64,000 nucleotides of DNA from Nitrospira sp. (GCA_036984305.1 BQWY01000001.1:248001-312000); one strand, 5' to 3'. Shown: positions 38,808-48,410, numbered from the stretch's first letter. The notes: generated by a model from the sequence alone, not told the origin. Translations and numbers: made by a program.

Positions 38808-39446
38808 CTAGAAGGTATACTTGGCGCCGAACAGTAGGTTGGCAGTCGAGGCGTCGAAACTTCCCGCGTCCACATTGCCGACTTCCAGCCCGCCACGATT
38901 GCGTTTCCACGCTAGTTCCGCATTCAGCATGAGTTGATCCGTAAGAGGAATGTCGATGCCGCCCGCAATCCGCCATGCGAACGTATTGGCAAGACTGGTC
39001 TTGGGGATGCCTGGCTCTTCGTTAAATGTATTGACGTTCACGCCGATACCGGTGGAAACATAGGGAATAACGGACCCAAATCGGCCTGGCCGATACTCCA
39101 GGGTTGGAAGCAGGGAAACCGTATTGCGAGTGCCAATGTTCACGTTCGGTCGGTCTTGCTCATAACCGAGATGTTCCCACTCCACCATAAAACCTGCGGC
39201 GAAATAGCGGTTCAGGCCGTACTGGAGGTGTAAATTCACCGCGGGGCCAAACCCACCATCAGTATTCACGATCATTTCCTGCGTGGGGATGGAGAAGCCC
39301 GCCCGGAAAGAGGCCGTGACTTTACCCTCCTGTGCCTGCCCATCATGAACCCATTCTGCATTCGCGAATGGAGGAAAGCAGCTCAGGAGTACCGTCATGA
39401 GCGCGATGAGCGGCAGGCTGGCGTGCCTCAGACAGATGATACGCAT
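38808..39446 (-). CDS. Outer-membrane beta-barrel protein (copy 1)
   Basis: About 212 residues from ATG 39446, which has AAGGAG five bases upstream. After a signal peptide (ending PPFANA) come alternating aromatic/hydrophobic strands and the C-terminal FGAKYTF with the final Phe required for barrel insertion. An eight-stranded OmpA/OmpW-like small barrel is likely. It is paralogous to the next gene upstream: shared features include VSLLP-x-LEYRPGRFG and IPYVSTGIGVN. Confidence 0.8.
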   Translation of the reverse strand: MRIICLRHASLPLIALMTVLLSCFPPFANAEWVHDGQAQEGKVTASFRAGFSIPTQEMIVNTDGGFGPAVNLHLQYGLNRYFAAGFMVEWEHLGYEQDRPNVNIGTRNTVSLLPTLEYRPGRFGSVIPYVSTGIGVNVNTFNEEPGIPKTSLANTFAWRIAGGIDIPLTDQLMLNAELAWKRNRGGLEVGNVDAGSFDASTANLLFGAKYTF

Positions 39447-39506
39447 ACGATTCTCCTTGTGGTTGGTGAGCGAAAACACCGCTCGGCGAGACGATTGTGG
39501 TCGTGG

Positions 39507-40100
39507 TTACTGGAATGCGAATCGAATGCCGAAGATCAAACTCAACGTCGAATAATCGACCCGATCGATCCGATTGCGTTTCCACGCGGCCTCCGTATTT
39601 AACATCAACCCGGGAGGGGCATTGGGAAACCAGTTTGTCAGCGCATAGTCGAGCCCTCCCGCCATGCGCCATGCAAAGCTGTCCGACACGTTGCTGTCAT
39701 TGATGTTCACGCCGATACCGGTCGACACATAGGGAATCAGTGGCCCGAAATGCCCCGGTCTGAATTCCAACATCGCGGGGAGAAGGGATACGGTATCGAG
39801 TGAACCGCGTCCTCGTTGATCGAAACTATGGCTCTCCCACTCGAGCATCATGCCGGTCCGAAACCACTTATTGATGGCGTACATGGCGTGCCAGTTTAAC
39901 AGTGGGCCTGAAGTCGACGTTCCGGCATTCTGCGTCATATAGCTGGGACCCGCTCTGAACCCCAACACGATTTGCCCATCCTCGGCCATGCCTTCGTAGA
40001 CCCACTTCCAGTCTGCCTGTGCACTTCCCAATTGGCCGAGCACGGCGAAGATGGTGAGGATCAATACGCGTAGCGAGCTCTGCGTACGAACGAGGTCCAT
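39507..40100 (-). CDS. Outer-membrane beta-barrel protein (copy 2)
   Basis: This 197-residue protein is preceded by TTGGAGGAATGA. It has a signal peptide (ending GSAQA) and small-barrel strands ending FGIRFAFQ. It shares DTVSLLP, EFRPGHFGPLIPYVSTGIGVNIN and WKRNR with copy 1, so the two arose by tandem duplication. It lies about 140 bases after the metal-importer permease on the same strand, so co-regulation with the importer is possible. Confidence 0.8.
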   Translation of the reverse strand: MDLVRTQSSLRVLILTIFAVLGQLGSAQADWKWVYEGMAEDGQIVLGFRAGPSYMTQNAGTSTSGPLLNWHAMYAINKWFRTGMMLEWESHSFDQRGRGSLDTVSLLPAMLEFRPGHFGPLIPYVSTGIGVNINDSNVSDSFAWRMAGGLDYALTNWFPNAPPGLMLNTEAAWKRNRIDRVDYSTLSLIFGIRFAFQ

Positions 40101-40239
40101 TCATTCCTCCAATGGGTTGAGAGCCAGTTCTGTCCGCAATCTAACCGACTCGACTTGGCCTTGCAAGGCATTGCTGCATTGCGAAACATTCTGGTACGGC
40201 GTGCGAGAACGACGACATCACGACATCTGACTGCCCCGA

Positions 40240-41061
40240 TCATAGGGTCCGAGCGCGCCGCGCGCGTTTGGGAGAACCCCACACAGACAGCAAAAATACC
40301 AGGGTCGCCAAAAGAACGATCGTGGGGCCTGAAGGAAGATCCCAGACGTAGGACAGCACCACGCCACCTGTGGCTGAGACGATCCCGATGACCACGGACA
40401 AAAGGGTCAGCTGACTGAGGCTGTGAGTCCATTGATAGGCCGTGGAGGCGGGAATGAGCACCATGGCAAAGACCAGAATAGCTCCGACAGTTTTGAGCGA
40501 GATGACGATGGTCATGGCCACCAATCCTAACAACAGGAAATAGATTTTCCTGGCCGGTACGCCCGATGCCTCGGCCATGTCCTGGTCGAAGGAGATGAAA
40601 TACAGTTCCTTTGAGAACAGCAGAATGGCGGCCAAAACTAAGCATCCGAGCAGGCTAATGGCAAGCAGTTCGTCGGCAGTGACCCCGAGGACGCTGCCAA
40701 ACAGATACCCGTACACCTCGGCGTTATAGGCCTTCATGAGTCCGAGGAAGAGAATGGCCAATGCCATCGTTGCGGTATACAGAATGCCGATGGACACGTC
40801 GAGTTTCATCCGGCCTCCTTCTTCCAACAAACCGACCACCCAGACGGTGCTCAGTCCAAACAGAATGGCCAGAGGAAGCGGGGGAAGTCCAATGAGATAT
40901 GCCAAGGCGACACCGGCGAAGGCGGCATGCGCCGTGCCTGCTCCGATGAATGCGAGGCCGCGGAGCACGACAAAGACGCCGATTAAAGAGCAGAGCCCTC
41001 CGACCAAGGCTGCGGCCAGAAGCGAGCGCTGCATGAAATCGTACGCCAGCAGATCAAGCAT
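40240..41061 (-). CDS. znuB: Metal ABC transporter permease (ZnuB type)
   Basis: This is the membrane subunit of a zinc/manganese-type importer, about 273 residues from the Met at 41061; the frame runs to 41241 but the extra 60 residues look non-coding. At least seven hydrophobic helices fit the ABC-3 family. The conserved GIGTAHAAFAGVALAYL-like loop (here FIGAGTAHAAFAGVALAYL) and MTIVISLKTVGAILVFAMVLIPASTA are typical. Confidence 0.88.
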   Translation of the reverse strand: MLDLLAYDFMQRSLLAAALVGGLCSLIGVFVVLRGLAFIGAGTAHAAFAGVALAYLIGLPPLPLAILFGLSTVWVVGLLEEGGRMKLDVSIGILYTATMALAILFLGLMKAYNAEVYGYLFGSVLGVTADELLAISLLGCLVLAAILLFSKELYFISFDQDMAEASGVPARKIYFLLLGLVAMTIVISLKTVGAILVFAMVLIPASTAYQWTHSLSQLTLLSVVIGIVSATGGVVLSYVWDLPSGPTIVLLATLVFLLSVWGSPKRARRARTL

Positions 41062-41400
41062 GGACGGACAGAGGGCCCCAAAGTTCCACCATAGTAGTGG
41101 ATGTTGTGAAAGGAGTGAAGACCACGACCTGGGCGAATGCTCCGGACTCCTGGTGGGAACGTCGGTCGGGTACACTCGTCCGGCTTTGCACGGAAAAACT
41201 GACGGGCTCGTTGTAGTGGTCATTGGGTTGTCGGTGGGCAACCTTGAACCCAGAATCTGCGCCGTGTTGGAGTCCGCTGCCGCGTAGAAAACTAGCCGCC
41301 TCAGCTGTACGGGTTGTCCAGTTACGTTCGTTCAGAGGGGCAAGCCTGTCGGGCGGCATCGTCCTGGAAGTCACACAAGTGCTGTCGGGCAAGTCATGTC
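41062..41400 (-). other. Gap between importer ATPase and permease genes
   Basis: About 340 bases separate znuC and znuB, unusually wide for this operon. Open frames here have no recognisable protein features. I see no terminator, hairpin or repeat. It may hold a decayed gene or an internal promoter. Confidence 0.3.
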
Positions 41401-42180
41401 TTAGGGGTGATGGTAGTCGCGCACGACCACGGTGCCGTGGTCGGAGATGACCAAATCTTTCTCGTACACTTGCTGAAGGACTTCTGGCCTGAGGACTTGA
41501 TCGGGAGGGCCGGCTGCGACGACCCGACCATTCAGGAGCAGCAGCCGATCGACATATGGGCTGATGAGATTGATATCATGGGTGATAAACAAAATCGTGA
41601 GCCCCAATTCCCGATGCAGCTGCCGTACGAGATCAAGGACGCTGTGTTGGGTAGTGATATCGATTCCGGTCGTTGGTTCGTCAAGAAGGAGCACCAGCGG
41701 TTCTTGGGCCAACGTCCGCGCGATCATGACCCGCTGTTGCTGACCGCCGGATAGGAGGCCCAGCGCGTGATCACGATAGTTCTCCATCCCAACCTTGGTC
41801 AACGCCTCCAGGGCGAGACGGCGATCGTCGGGGCCCGGTCTCTTAAACAGCCCCAGGGCTCCATAACGTCCCATCATGACAGCTTCGAAGACCGTGACTG
41901 GAAAGTTTCGATCCAATACCCCCTTCTGTGGCAGGTATCCAATCTTGGCCCGGTGATGGCAGCGCAATTCCTCGCAGGCACAGTCGAAGATCTGCAAGGC
42001 ACCTGTGAGTGGGGGAAGAAGGCCAAGCATGGCCCGACATAGAGTAGTTTTCCCGGAACCATTGGGTCCGATCACCCCGATGAACTCGCCCTCGAGGATC
42101 TCAAGGGAGACGTGACGGAGCGCCACGACACCAGGGAAGCCAAAGGAGGCGTTATCGAAGCGGATAATCGGTCTGCTCAT
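41401..42180 (-). CDS. znuC: Metal ABC transporter ATP-binding protein (ZnuC type)
   Basis: This 259-residue ATPase has Walker A GPNGSGKTT, signature LSGGQQQR and Walker B LLLDEPTTGID, followed by a conserved His in the switch (ITHDI). It lies between the binding-protein gene and the permease gene of a zinc/manganese importer. Confidence 0.92.
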   Translation of the reverse strand: MSRPIIRFDNASFGFPGVVALRHVSLEILEGEFIGVIGPNGSGKTTLCRAMLGLLPPLTGALQIFDCACEELRCHHRAKIGYLPQKGVLDRNFPVTVFEAVMMGRYGALGLFKRPGPDDRRLALEALTKVGMENYRDHALGLLSGGQQQRVMIARTLAQEPLVLLLDEPTTGIDITTQHSVLDLVRQLHRELGLTILFITHDINLISPYVDRLLLLNGRVVAAGPPDQVLRPEVLQQVYEKDLVISDHGTVVVRDYHHP

Positions 42181-42248
42181 AAGTGTCTGCGGTGTCGTAG
42201 TCTAGCACTCTGGACCGGTTCGGTCGAACAAGTCGTGCCGAAGCGCAC

Positions 42249-43199
42249 CTATGCGCCGTCGAATGCCCGCAACAATTGCAGCACATTATAACGCAGCATG
42301 TCGAGGTAGGTGTCGGTGCCTGGTATTCCACCGGGGAGCGGAGTCAAGAGAACCACACGCGCGCCCGCTTCTTGGGCCAGGAGCCGGGGCAGTCTTTGGC
42401 TCAATTGGGGTTCCGACACGATCACCCTGATGTGGTCGCGTCGGATTTGTTGGATGAGTGCCTGCATATGCCGCGGCGAGGGTTCTGCGCCGGACTGTGT
42501 TTGAATCTCACCGACGACTCGAAACTGAAATCGCCTCGCGAAGTATGGCCAGGCCGGATGATGGGTAATAATCCGACGGTCTTGGAGAGTGTCGAGTTGC
42601 TCGATCAATTCGGCTGTCAAGCGGCGCAGCTCCTCGAGATAGGCGGCGTGGTTGCGGGAGTATTCCGATGCATGGGTAGGATCAAGGCGGCTGAGCGTCT
42701 CTGTAATGCGAGACAGGGCCGGCACGAGGTTGTAAGGGTCGAGCCAAATATGGGGGTTTCCCGTCACATGGCCATGGACGGTTGGAAGGAAGCGCGGCAT
42801 GGGGTCATGAGCGTGGGAGTCGAGAAGGTCAACACCATCCGCGGCGGTTATAATCGTCATCTCGCGATTTCCAGCGCTCCGGATCAATCCATCGACCCAG
42901 ACCTCGAGTCCGGCGCCAATCTGGACGAGCACCCGCGCCTTGCGGACGGCGATCAGGTCGCTGGGTCTGGGGGAGTAGGAATGTTCGTTCTCCAGACCCG
43001 TGAGCAGTGATGTGACCCGAACGTGCGTCTTCCCAATCTGCTGGACGAGGTCTTTCAGCACCGGCAGAGTCGTGACCACCGGCACTGGCTCGTCGGCCCA
43101 AACTCGAAGTGGAAGAATGTGGATCCAGATGAGGATGATGCCCCAGGCAAGGCAGGCCGGCTTCAAATTGATGCAACCTGTTCGCTGCGATGGAATCAC
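42249..43199 (-). CDS. znuA: Periplasmic metal-binding protein of zinc/manganese importer (ZnuA type)
   Basis: This 316-residue cluster A-I binding protein has a signal peptide (LAWGIILIWIHILPLRVWA). Metal-ligand regions are visible: His in NEHSYSPRP, His in GNPHIWLDP, and His in RRIITHHPAWPYF, with a late acidic ligand region (GIPGTDTYLDMLRYN). The loop HAHDPMPRF-VHGHV, His-rich but short, favours zinc. It is divergent from anmK. Confidence 0.9.
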   Translation of the reverse strand: MIPSQRTGCINLKPACLAWGIILIWIHILPLRVWADEPVPVVTTLPVLKDLVQQIGKTHVRVTSLLTGLENEHSYSPRPSDLIAVRKARVLVQIGAGLEVWVDGLIRSAGNREMTIITAADGVDLLDSHAHDPMPRFLPTVHGHVTGNPHIWLDPYNLVPALSRITETLSRLDPTHASEYSRNHAAYLEELRRLTAELIEQLDTLQDRRIITHHPAWPYFARRFQFRVVGEIQTQSGAEPSPRHMQALIQQIRRDHIRVIVSEPQLSQRLPRLLAQEAGARVVLLTPLPGGIPGTDTYLDMLRYNVLQLLRAFDGA

Positions 43200-43380
43200 C
43201 GTCGGACCCTAGCATCGGCATGTAGGCAAGTCAACGCGAGGTGGCCCTGGAAGCCGGCGAGCCACACTTTGCACCCGTCGCGTGCCGTCGAGTATAAATA
43301 GCCTCCGCCCGCGGCCCATGCTACGGTAGGTGTTATATGGCGGGGCACCTGCGACATGATGTGATGAGAGGACGAACAGG

Positions 43381-44556
43381 ATGAAAGTAGTGGGTTTGAT
43401 GTCGGGTACGTCCGGTGACGGTGTCGACGCGGCGCTGGTTGAAATTCGAGGGCGTGGGCGTGCCCTGCGGCTCCGACTCTTGGCACATACCGCGCTACCC
43501 TATCCACCCACGTTTCAACGGCGGATTGTTGCTGCGGGACTGAACGGAAGCGTCAGCGAAATTTGCCATCTCAATGCCGCGCTCGGTGAGGTCTTCGCAC
43601 GAGCAGTGTTGAAAGTCATCAGAATGGCTCGCGTCCGCCACACCGCGGTAGAGTTAATCGGCTCCCATGGACAAACGGTCCATCATCTGCCTCAAGGTCT
43701 TGTGGAGCCGGGCCTCGGTCGTATCCGCTCGACGTTGCAAATAGCGGAGCCTGCCATCATAGCGGAACGCACGGGTATCACTACCGTTGCCAACTTCCGA
43801 TCGCGTGATGTGGCCGCCGGGGGGGAAGGGGCTCCATTGGCCCCCTATGCCCATTACCTTCTCTTCAGCCATCCCTCACGTGCTCGGTTGATCGTCAATC
43901 TGGGTGGGATCAGTAACGTGACATTCGTGCCCCGTCGAGGGGCACTCAAAGCGGTCCGTGCCTTTGATACGGGTCCTGCCAACATGCTGTTGGATGGAAT
44001 CATGCAACGGACCAGTCACGGGCGCACGCGTATGGACCGCGGGGGGCGGCTTGCGCTGCGAGGGAAGGTCAGGCCCGCTTTACTCCGCCGCATGATGCAG
44101 CATCCGTTTCTGCGACGCCGCCCGCCGAAGTCAACGGGCCGGGAAGACTTTGGTGGGACGTTTTTGGATCGACTCCTCCGCGAAGCCGGACGGGCCGGGG
44201 TTTCGCGCGACGACCTATTGGCGACAGCGGTTCAATTCACAGCCGATACCGTCAGTGGGGCTCGACGGTGGTTACCAGGGCCGGTGGCCGAGGTATTCAT
44301 AGCCGGCGGAGGCGTGCGCAATCTGGCCGTCATGAAGGCCATGCAGAGAATGTTTGCTCCCGTGCCCGTCCGTCCGCTCGACGACTTGGGGTGGAGCAGT
44401 CAGGCTCTGGAGGCGGTCGCATTCGCGGTTTTTGCGTATCAAACGATACACGGCGAATGTGCCAATGTGCCGAGTGTGACAGGCGCGCGCCATCCCGTCA
44501 TTCTCGGACAGATCGTGCCCGGCCGGCCTAGGCACGTTTTGCGGCTGGACAAGTAG
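43381..44556 (+). CDS. anmK: Anhydro-N-acetylmuramic acid kinase
   Basis: AnmK opens and phosphorylates the 1,6-anhydro ring of recycled murein sugar to N-acetylmuramate 6-phosphate. The 391-residue protein has the N-terminal MSGTSGDGVDAALVE, the SHGQTVHH catalytic region, NLGGISNVT, FDTGPANMLLDG and GGGVRNLAVM, all family motifs. It suggests peptidoglycan recycling. A DUF2726 gene follows within 10 bases. Confidence 0.95.
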   Translation: MKVVGLMSGTSGDGVDAALVEIRGRGRALRLRLLAHTALPYPPTFQRRIVAAGLNGSVSEICHLNAALGEVFARAVLKVIRMARVRHTAVELIGSHGQTVHHLPQGLVEPGLGRIRSTLQIAEPAIIAERTGITTVANFRSRDVAAGGEGAPLAPYAHYLLFSHPSRARLIVNLGGISNVTFVPRRGALKAVRAFDTGPANMLLDGIMQRTSHGRTRMDRGGRLALRGKVRPALLRRMMQHPFLRRRPPKSTGREDFGGTFLDRLLREAGRAGVSRDDLLATAVQFTADTVSGARRWLPGPVAEVFIAGGGVRNLAVMKAMQRMFAPVPVRPLDDLGWSSQALEAVAFAVFAYQTIHGECANVPSVTGARHPVILGQIVPGRPRHVLRLDK

Positions 44557-44565
44557 CAGGATTGT

Positions 44566-45108
44566 ATGCGGGTCGACGATCCCTACCTGATTGCTGCCGG
44601 GGCCGCGCTCCTCATAGCCGGACTGATGGTCTGGTTGCTGGTCCGCCGTGGCGGCGACGAATCGACAGAGGGGCAGGAATTCCTCCAAGGCCTGTCCGTT
44701 ACTTCGCGGCCGATTCTCTCCGATACGGAGGTTTCACTGTACAATTTACTCAGACTCGCAGTGGGTGAGCGATATCTCGTGTTTCCTCATCTGCCCGTAT
44801 GGGCCATGCTTGCCATGCAATCCACCGAACCGTCGACGCGATCGAGGCTGCTGAAAAAACTTGCCTTCCAACGTGTCGACTTCGCTCTCGTTCATCCAGG
44901 CTGTCGGACGGCCCGCCTGGTCGTAGTCACCGACAGCCCGCACGTGCGATCCGAGGCCCAGCGGCGCCGTGAGCAATTGACCGTCGCCGTGCTCAATGCT
45001 GCTGGCATCGAGTTGGTCCGGCTCGATCCCACACAACCGCATTCGCTCGAGTCACTTGCCGCGCTGTTCGGGATCGAGCCGGACGGTGAAGAGACCGGAC
45101 ATTATTGA
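44566..45108 (+). CDS. DUF2726-domain membrane protein
   Basis: This 180-residue protein has one N-terminal membrane helix (about residues 9-26), then a DUF2726 domain with LSDTEVSLYNLLRLAVGERYLVFPHLPVW. A later AGIELVRLDP resembles restriction-endonuclease-like folds. It may be a membrane-anchored nuclease-like protein, but the catalytic residues are not clear. It is in operon with anmK. Its end overlaps the convergent TPR gene by seven bases. Confidence 0.78.
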   Translation: MRVDDPYLIAAGAALLIAGLMVWLLVRRGGDESTEGQEFLQGLSVTSRPILSDTEVSLYNLLRLAVGERYLVFPHLPVWAMLAMQSTEPSTRSRLLKKLAFQRVDFALVHPGCRTARLVVVTDSPHVRSEAQRRREQLTVAVLNAAGIELVRLDPTQPHSLESLAALFGIEPDGEETGHY

Positions 45109-45608
45109 AGCGTGACTGCTTCACCCCCCGTGAGTTCCACCGCTTCGGTCGCGTACTTGGCCAACTCCTTCCGCGCGACGTCCGCTTCCATTGAATCCGG
45201 CCATTCTTCCACTACCCGCTCGAAAGTGATGCGCGCTTCCTCGGGCTGGCCGAGCTTCCGGTAGGTCATCGCGATCTTCAATGTGGTGGCGGCCATTTTC
45301 GGATTGAGAGGATAATAGGAAACGAGATTCAAAAAAGTGGTCATCGCATCGTCATAGCGCCCCAATCGGTATTGACATTCGCCCAGCCAATAGCGCGCGC
45401 TGGGCGCCAAACCGGACGTGCCATGTAGTTCCAGAAAGAAGTGAAAACCTGCCAATGCCGCTTGATAGTCCCGGTGGCGGTATTCCTCCATGACGCGATC
45501 ATAGAGGCGTCGGGACGCGTCCGATTTCTCCGGTGGCGCGGCAAGAGAAGGGCTGCCTATCAGAACAAGTACCCACACGCACATGATCTGTAGCCAGCGA
45601 TCTGACAT
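45102..45608 (-). CDS. Exported TPR protein (YfiO/CpoB-like)
   Basis: About 168 residues from ATG 45608, with a GAGGGG upstream. A signal peptide (MCVWVLVLIGSPSLA) is followed by three to four tetratricopeptide units (ARYWLGECQYRLGRYDDAM, TLKIAMTYRKLGQPEEARITF). The single short TPR array with envelope export resembles CpoB/BamD-type proteins, but no partner is visible. The frame to 45773 is an unlikely extension. Confidence 0.75.
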   Translation of the reverse strand: MSDRWLQIMCVWVLVLIGSPSLAAPPEKSDASRRLYDRVMEEYRHRDYQAALAGFHFFLELHGTSGLAPSARYWLGECQYRLGRYDDAMTTFLNLVSYYPLNPKMAATTLKIAMTYRKLGQPEEARITFERVVEEWPDSMEADVARKELAKYATEAVELTGGEAVTLQ

Positions 45609-45908
45609 TATTTGTCCCCTCGTTTGTCTGCGGATCCGTGCGGTCAACATTCGGGCAGGAACGCAATCCGCGTGCCATCCTGTGGGAGCTTGGTGGAGCG
45701 GCCAGGTTTTGGCACCTCCCCTCGAACCAACGACTTCTCGGTATATTGGCGACGAGACAATTCCCGGCTGCAACCCGTCCCCGGTCTCGGATGGCCAATC
45801 CTGGTTGGCATGGACAAACTGTGCACCGGAAGGCGGAGGGGGCTACCATTGTGCGAAGAGCAGGGTCCTACGAACGGCCTGGCGCCTACCTTGACTTCGT
45901 AGGAGGGT
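45609..45908. other. Divergent promoter region
   Basis: About 300 bases between the TPR protein and the beta-helix protein, which are divergent. No terminator, repeat or further gene is seen. Confidence 0.3.
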
Positions 45909-46784
45909 GTGGAAATAATCGTTCCCGCCGGTGACCCCGGACAGAAACGTCGGGGATGCCCGACGTCCATGGACTTCTCCCCCCCGCAGCCGGTTGTCCC
46001 TCAGGACCCACCCCCCAATCCATTGGGAGGCCGCACCTTGTTCGTCGACTGGCGCGACCCCAATGCGTTTCCTCGCCCCAGTGCCGCTCTTCAAGAAGCC
46101 GGACCGGAGGACATGGTCTTCGTGCGGGCTGGCCTCTATGAGGATAAAATTTTCGTCGTCGAGCGGCCGATTATGCTGGTTGGAGCAGGGCGTGATGTCG
46201 TGCAGATTATTTGCCGCCGTGCTGCCCCGCTCTATCTTCAGCGTGTGCCATCCGGCCGCATTGCCGGTCTGACGTTTCGCTACATTGGCAGCGATCAGCA
46301 TTCTCCCGTCAACGTACTCGATTCCAGTTGCACGATTGCCTCCTGCCGGGCGACTGAAGGAGTGTTATCAGGAATGGTGCTCTACGGACCAGAATGTCGC
46401 CCCACCGTGATCGAAAACGAAGTGTGCTGCAACCGGGAGTCTGGTGTGTTTGCGTTTGGCGGGGCTGCGCCGAGAATCGCCAACAACGTGTGCTTCGGTA
46501 ACCACCACTTTGGGCTGGCAGCACGTGATGCGGGAAGCCAACCGGAGTTCGTGCGGAATCTCTGTCGGGACAACTGGTTGAGTGGGATACTGCTCTTCGG
46601 GGAAACGCGGGCCATGGTGCTGGAAAATACATGCCGGGGAAACCAGCATTGGGGGCTGGTTGTCACTCCGGACTGTGTCACGACACCGAGGGTCGAAGAA
46701 CTCACCGAGGTCAATAGCCTCAACGAGAACTCGCGCGGCCCTCTTCAGGTGACCGACCAACCTCTCAGCGACATTGGTCGTTAG
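45909..46784 (+). CDS. Right-handed beta-helix (NosD-like) protein
   Basis: This protein of about 290 residues has parallel beta-helix repeats through residues 85-265. Strands such as PTVIENEVCCNRESGVFAFG, PRIANNVCFGNHHFGL and AMVLENTCRGNQHWGLVV form the NosD/pectate-lyase-like fold. There is no signal peptide. The GTG at 45909 is only two bases from AGGAGGG, so ATG 45969 is an alternative start. The role is unknown; beta-helix proteins of this type bind or process polysaccharide. Confidence 0.72.
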   Translation: MEIIVPAGDPGQKRRGCPTSMDFSPPQPVVPQDPPPNPLGGRTLFVDWRDPNAFPRPSAALQEAGPEDMVFVRAGLYEDKIFVVERPIMLVGAGRDVVQIICRRAAPLYLQRVPSGRIAGLTFRYIGSDQHSPVNVLDSSCTIASCRATEGVLSGMVLYGPECRPTVIENEVCCNRESGVFAFGGAAPRIANNVCFGNHHFGLAARDAGSQPEFVRNLCRDNWLSGILLFGETRAMVLENTCRGNQHWGLVVTPDCVTTPRVEELTEVNSLNENSRGPLQVTDQPLSDIGR

Positions 46785-46888
46785 CACAGCGAAAGATTGA
46801 CGTTCTTGCTGCAACCCCTTGCGATCAACTGCCAAGATCACAATCTGATTGAGACTGTACAGCGTGCAGGATAAGAAGCGGGGAAGAA

Positions 46889-47821
46889 TTACGCTGCCGG
46901 CGGTAGAAAGGAAGGTGCAGAGGCACGCGTGACTGAAAAGAAGACGAACGAGTCGCCGCCCTTTTCCTTCGCCTGGTACATCGCGGCATCCGCGTGTTTC
47001 AGCAGGTCGCCCGCATCGGATTGGTCGTGAGGAAACAGGGTCAACCCAATACTGACTCCAACCGTGACCTGGCGGCCGGATACGGTGCATGGCTGGCTGA
47101 CGGTCTGAATGATACGCTTGGCCACAGTGACTGCGCCTGCTTCAGACGCGGTACCTTCTAAGATCATGGTGAACTCATCGCCGCCCATGCGCGCAACCGT
47201 ATCGACTTCACGCACACAACTCTTGAGCCGATCCGCGACGACCTTGAGCAAGGCATCGCCCGCATCGTGCCCCATGGTGTCATTCACGGCCTTGAACCGA
47301 TCCAAGTCCAATAACAGCAGCGCAAACCCCTGATTGGTGCGACGGGCACGCACGATCGCCTGTTCGAGGCGATCACGAAAAAGCGCGCGGTTCACGAGGC
47401 CGGTCAGTTGATCGTATTGTGCGAGGTAGGTCAGTCGTTCTTCGGTCCGCTTGCGCTCGATGGCATAGCGAATGGAACGGGCCAGGAGATCGCCCTGAAT
47501 CTGTCCCTTTACAAGGTAATCTTGCGCCCCTTGTTGCACCGCTTGAAGAGCGGCGGTCTGGTCGGCGTACCCGCTCAAGACGACGATGGGAATTCCAGGG
47601 CTCGTGCCTTGTACTTCTTGGAGGGTGGCAAGTCCATGACCATCGGGTAGCGAAAGATCAAGCAGAACGGCCTGAAACCGGTCGCGTCCGAGCGCCGCAA
47701 GCGCTTCTTTCAAATCGGTGACGTGGACGACATCAAATTCGTCCGCGTTCCAATCGGAGAGAATATCTTGCGCCAACCGCGCGTCGACAAGGTTGTCTTC
47801 AACGAGCAGAATTTTGACCAT
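46889..47821 (-). CDS. Response regulator with GGDEF domain (diguanylate cyclase)
   Basis: This 310-residue cytoplasmic protein has an N-terminal receiver domain. VEDN, the phospho-acceptor Asp in LLDLSLPDG, the switch Ser and the conserved Lys in DYLVKG are present. A C-terminal GGDEF domain has active-site RMGGDEF. RxxD (REVD) lies five residues before GGDEF, the inhibitory I-site, so product feedback is likely. Phosphorylation would trigger cyclic di-GMP synthesis; the PilZ protein at 5065 is a possible distant receptor. The partner kinase is not in the window. Confidence 0.93.
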   Translation of the reverse strand: MVKILLVEDNLVDARLAQDILSDWNADEFDVVHVTDLKEALAALGRDRFQAVLLDLSLPDGHGLATLQEVQGTSPGIPIVVLSGYADQTAALQAVQQGAQDYLVKGQIQGDLLARSIRYAIERKRTEERLTYLAQYDQLTGLVNRALFRDRLEQAIVRARRTNQGFALLLLDLDRFKAVNDTMGHDAGDALLKVVADRLKSCVREVDTVARMGGDEFTMILEGTASEAGAVTVAKRIIQTVSQPCTVSGRQVTVGVSIGLTLFPHDQSDAGDLLKHADAAMYQAKEKGGDSFVFFSVTRASAPSFLPPAA

Positions 47822-48261
47822 GAGGGCGTAGGCCCGTGATAGCCTTGCGTCAGGCAGCCCCTTTTGGGGAGTACTGAGAACAAAGTGTAGCGCGTCAGAG
47901 ATTGATTGCCAAAGAAATCAGTGAATTGATGATCCAGGGGCGCATCGCAACGGAGAGGAATTCATCCCGCACCAGCAAGGTGCTTATGCAACGGCGTCTT
48001 TAGGCGACAAAATGCGTTCCACTCGAGAATCGCTGGTGCTATCCCGGGTAACCTCGTCTTTTCGGCCCTTTGAGGGGCGCGGTGATACGGGGATTTATTT
48101 CTTCCTGTCAAGACCTTGGAGGTTCCACTTTGGTGGCCCACCTGGGCATGTAGTGATGGGTCGATGAATGACTCCTCCCTGGCCATATATGAGGATTCGA
48201 TCTTCGCGTCGGACACTCAAAGCGGGAGCTGACATGGGCCGGCTGGTGCGTGAAGAGCACC
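47822..48261. other. Divergent intergenic region
   Basis: About 440 bases between the cyclase gene and the first RNA element. No gene-like frame is found. It presumably holds the cyclase promoter on the minus strand. I see no repeat or terminator. Confidence 0.3.
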
Positions 48262-48282
48262 TTGACAAGTCTCTATTTTAGT

Positions 48283-48297
48283 TGATATCAGTTATCA
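48283..48297. promoter_or_regulatory. Fur-like box A, upstream of RNA element A
   Basis: TGATATCAGTTATCA is a five-base inverted repeat with a five-base centre. It matches 11 of 14 informative positions of the Fur 7-1-7 consensus TGATAATnATTATCA. A TTGACA lies at 48262 and TATCAT at 48293 could be a -10 hexamer, so Fur binding would block RNA polymerase. It sits 47 bases before the shared RNA core, as does box B. Confidence 0.65.
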
Positions 48298-48410
48298 TAC
48301 TCAATAATCGAATGGCGACGTTCTAGACAGCGATTAGTCGGCTAGAGGCCAGAGTACTTTGAGTCCCGAGCCCATGAGCCAGCCCTTGGCCGGCCATGGG
48401 CTTTCTTTTT
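48298..48410 (+). ncRNA. Repeated structured RNA element, copy A (before tonB)
   Basis: The core GAGGCCAGAGT is at 48345-48355. A short hairpin (ACT-TTG-AGT) follows at 48356-48364, then a long hairpin AGCCCATG (48369-48376) / CATGGGCT (48395-48402) with GCC/GGC inner stems and the T-run TTTCTTTTT. A possible 5' stem pairs TCTAG (48322-48326) with CTAGA (48342-48346). The same arrangement occurs before bfd and fecI. It may be an independent small RNA or a terminator-type leader of tonB. The 5' end is estimated. Confidence 0.6.
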
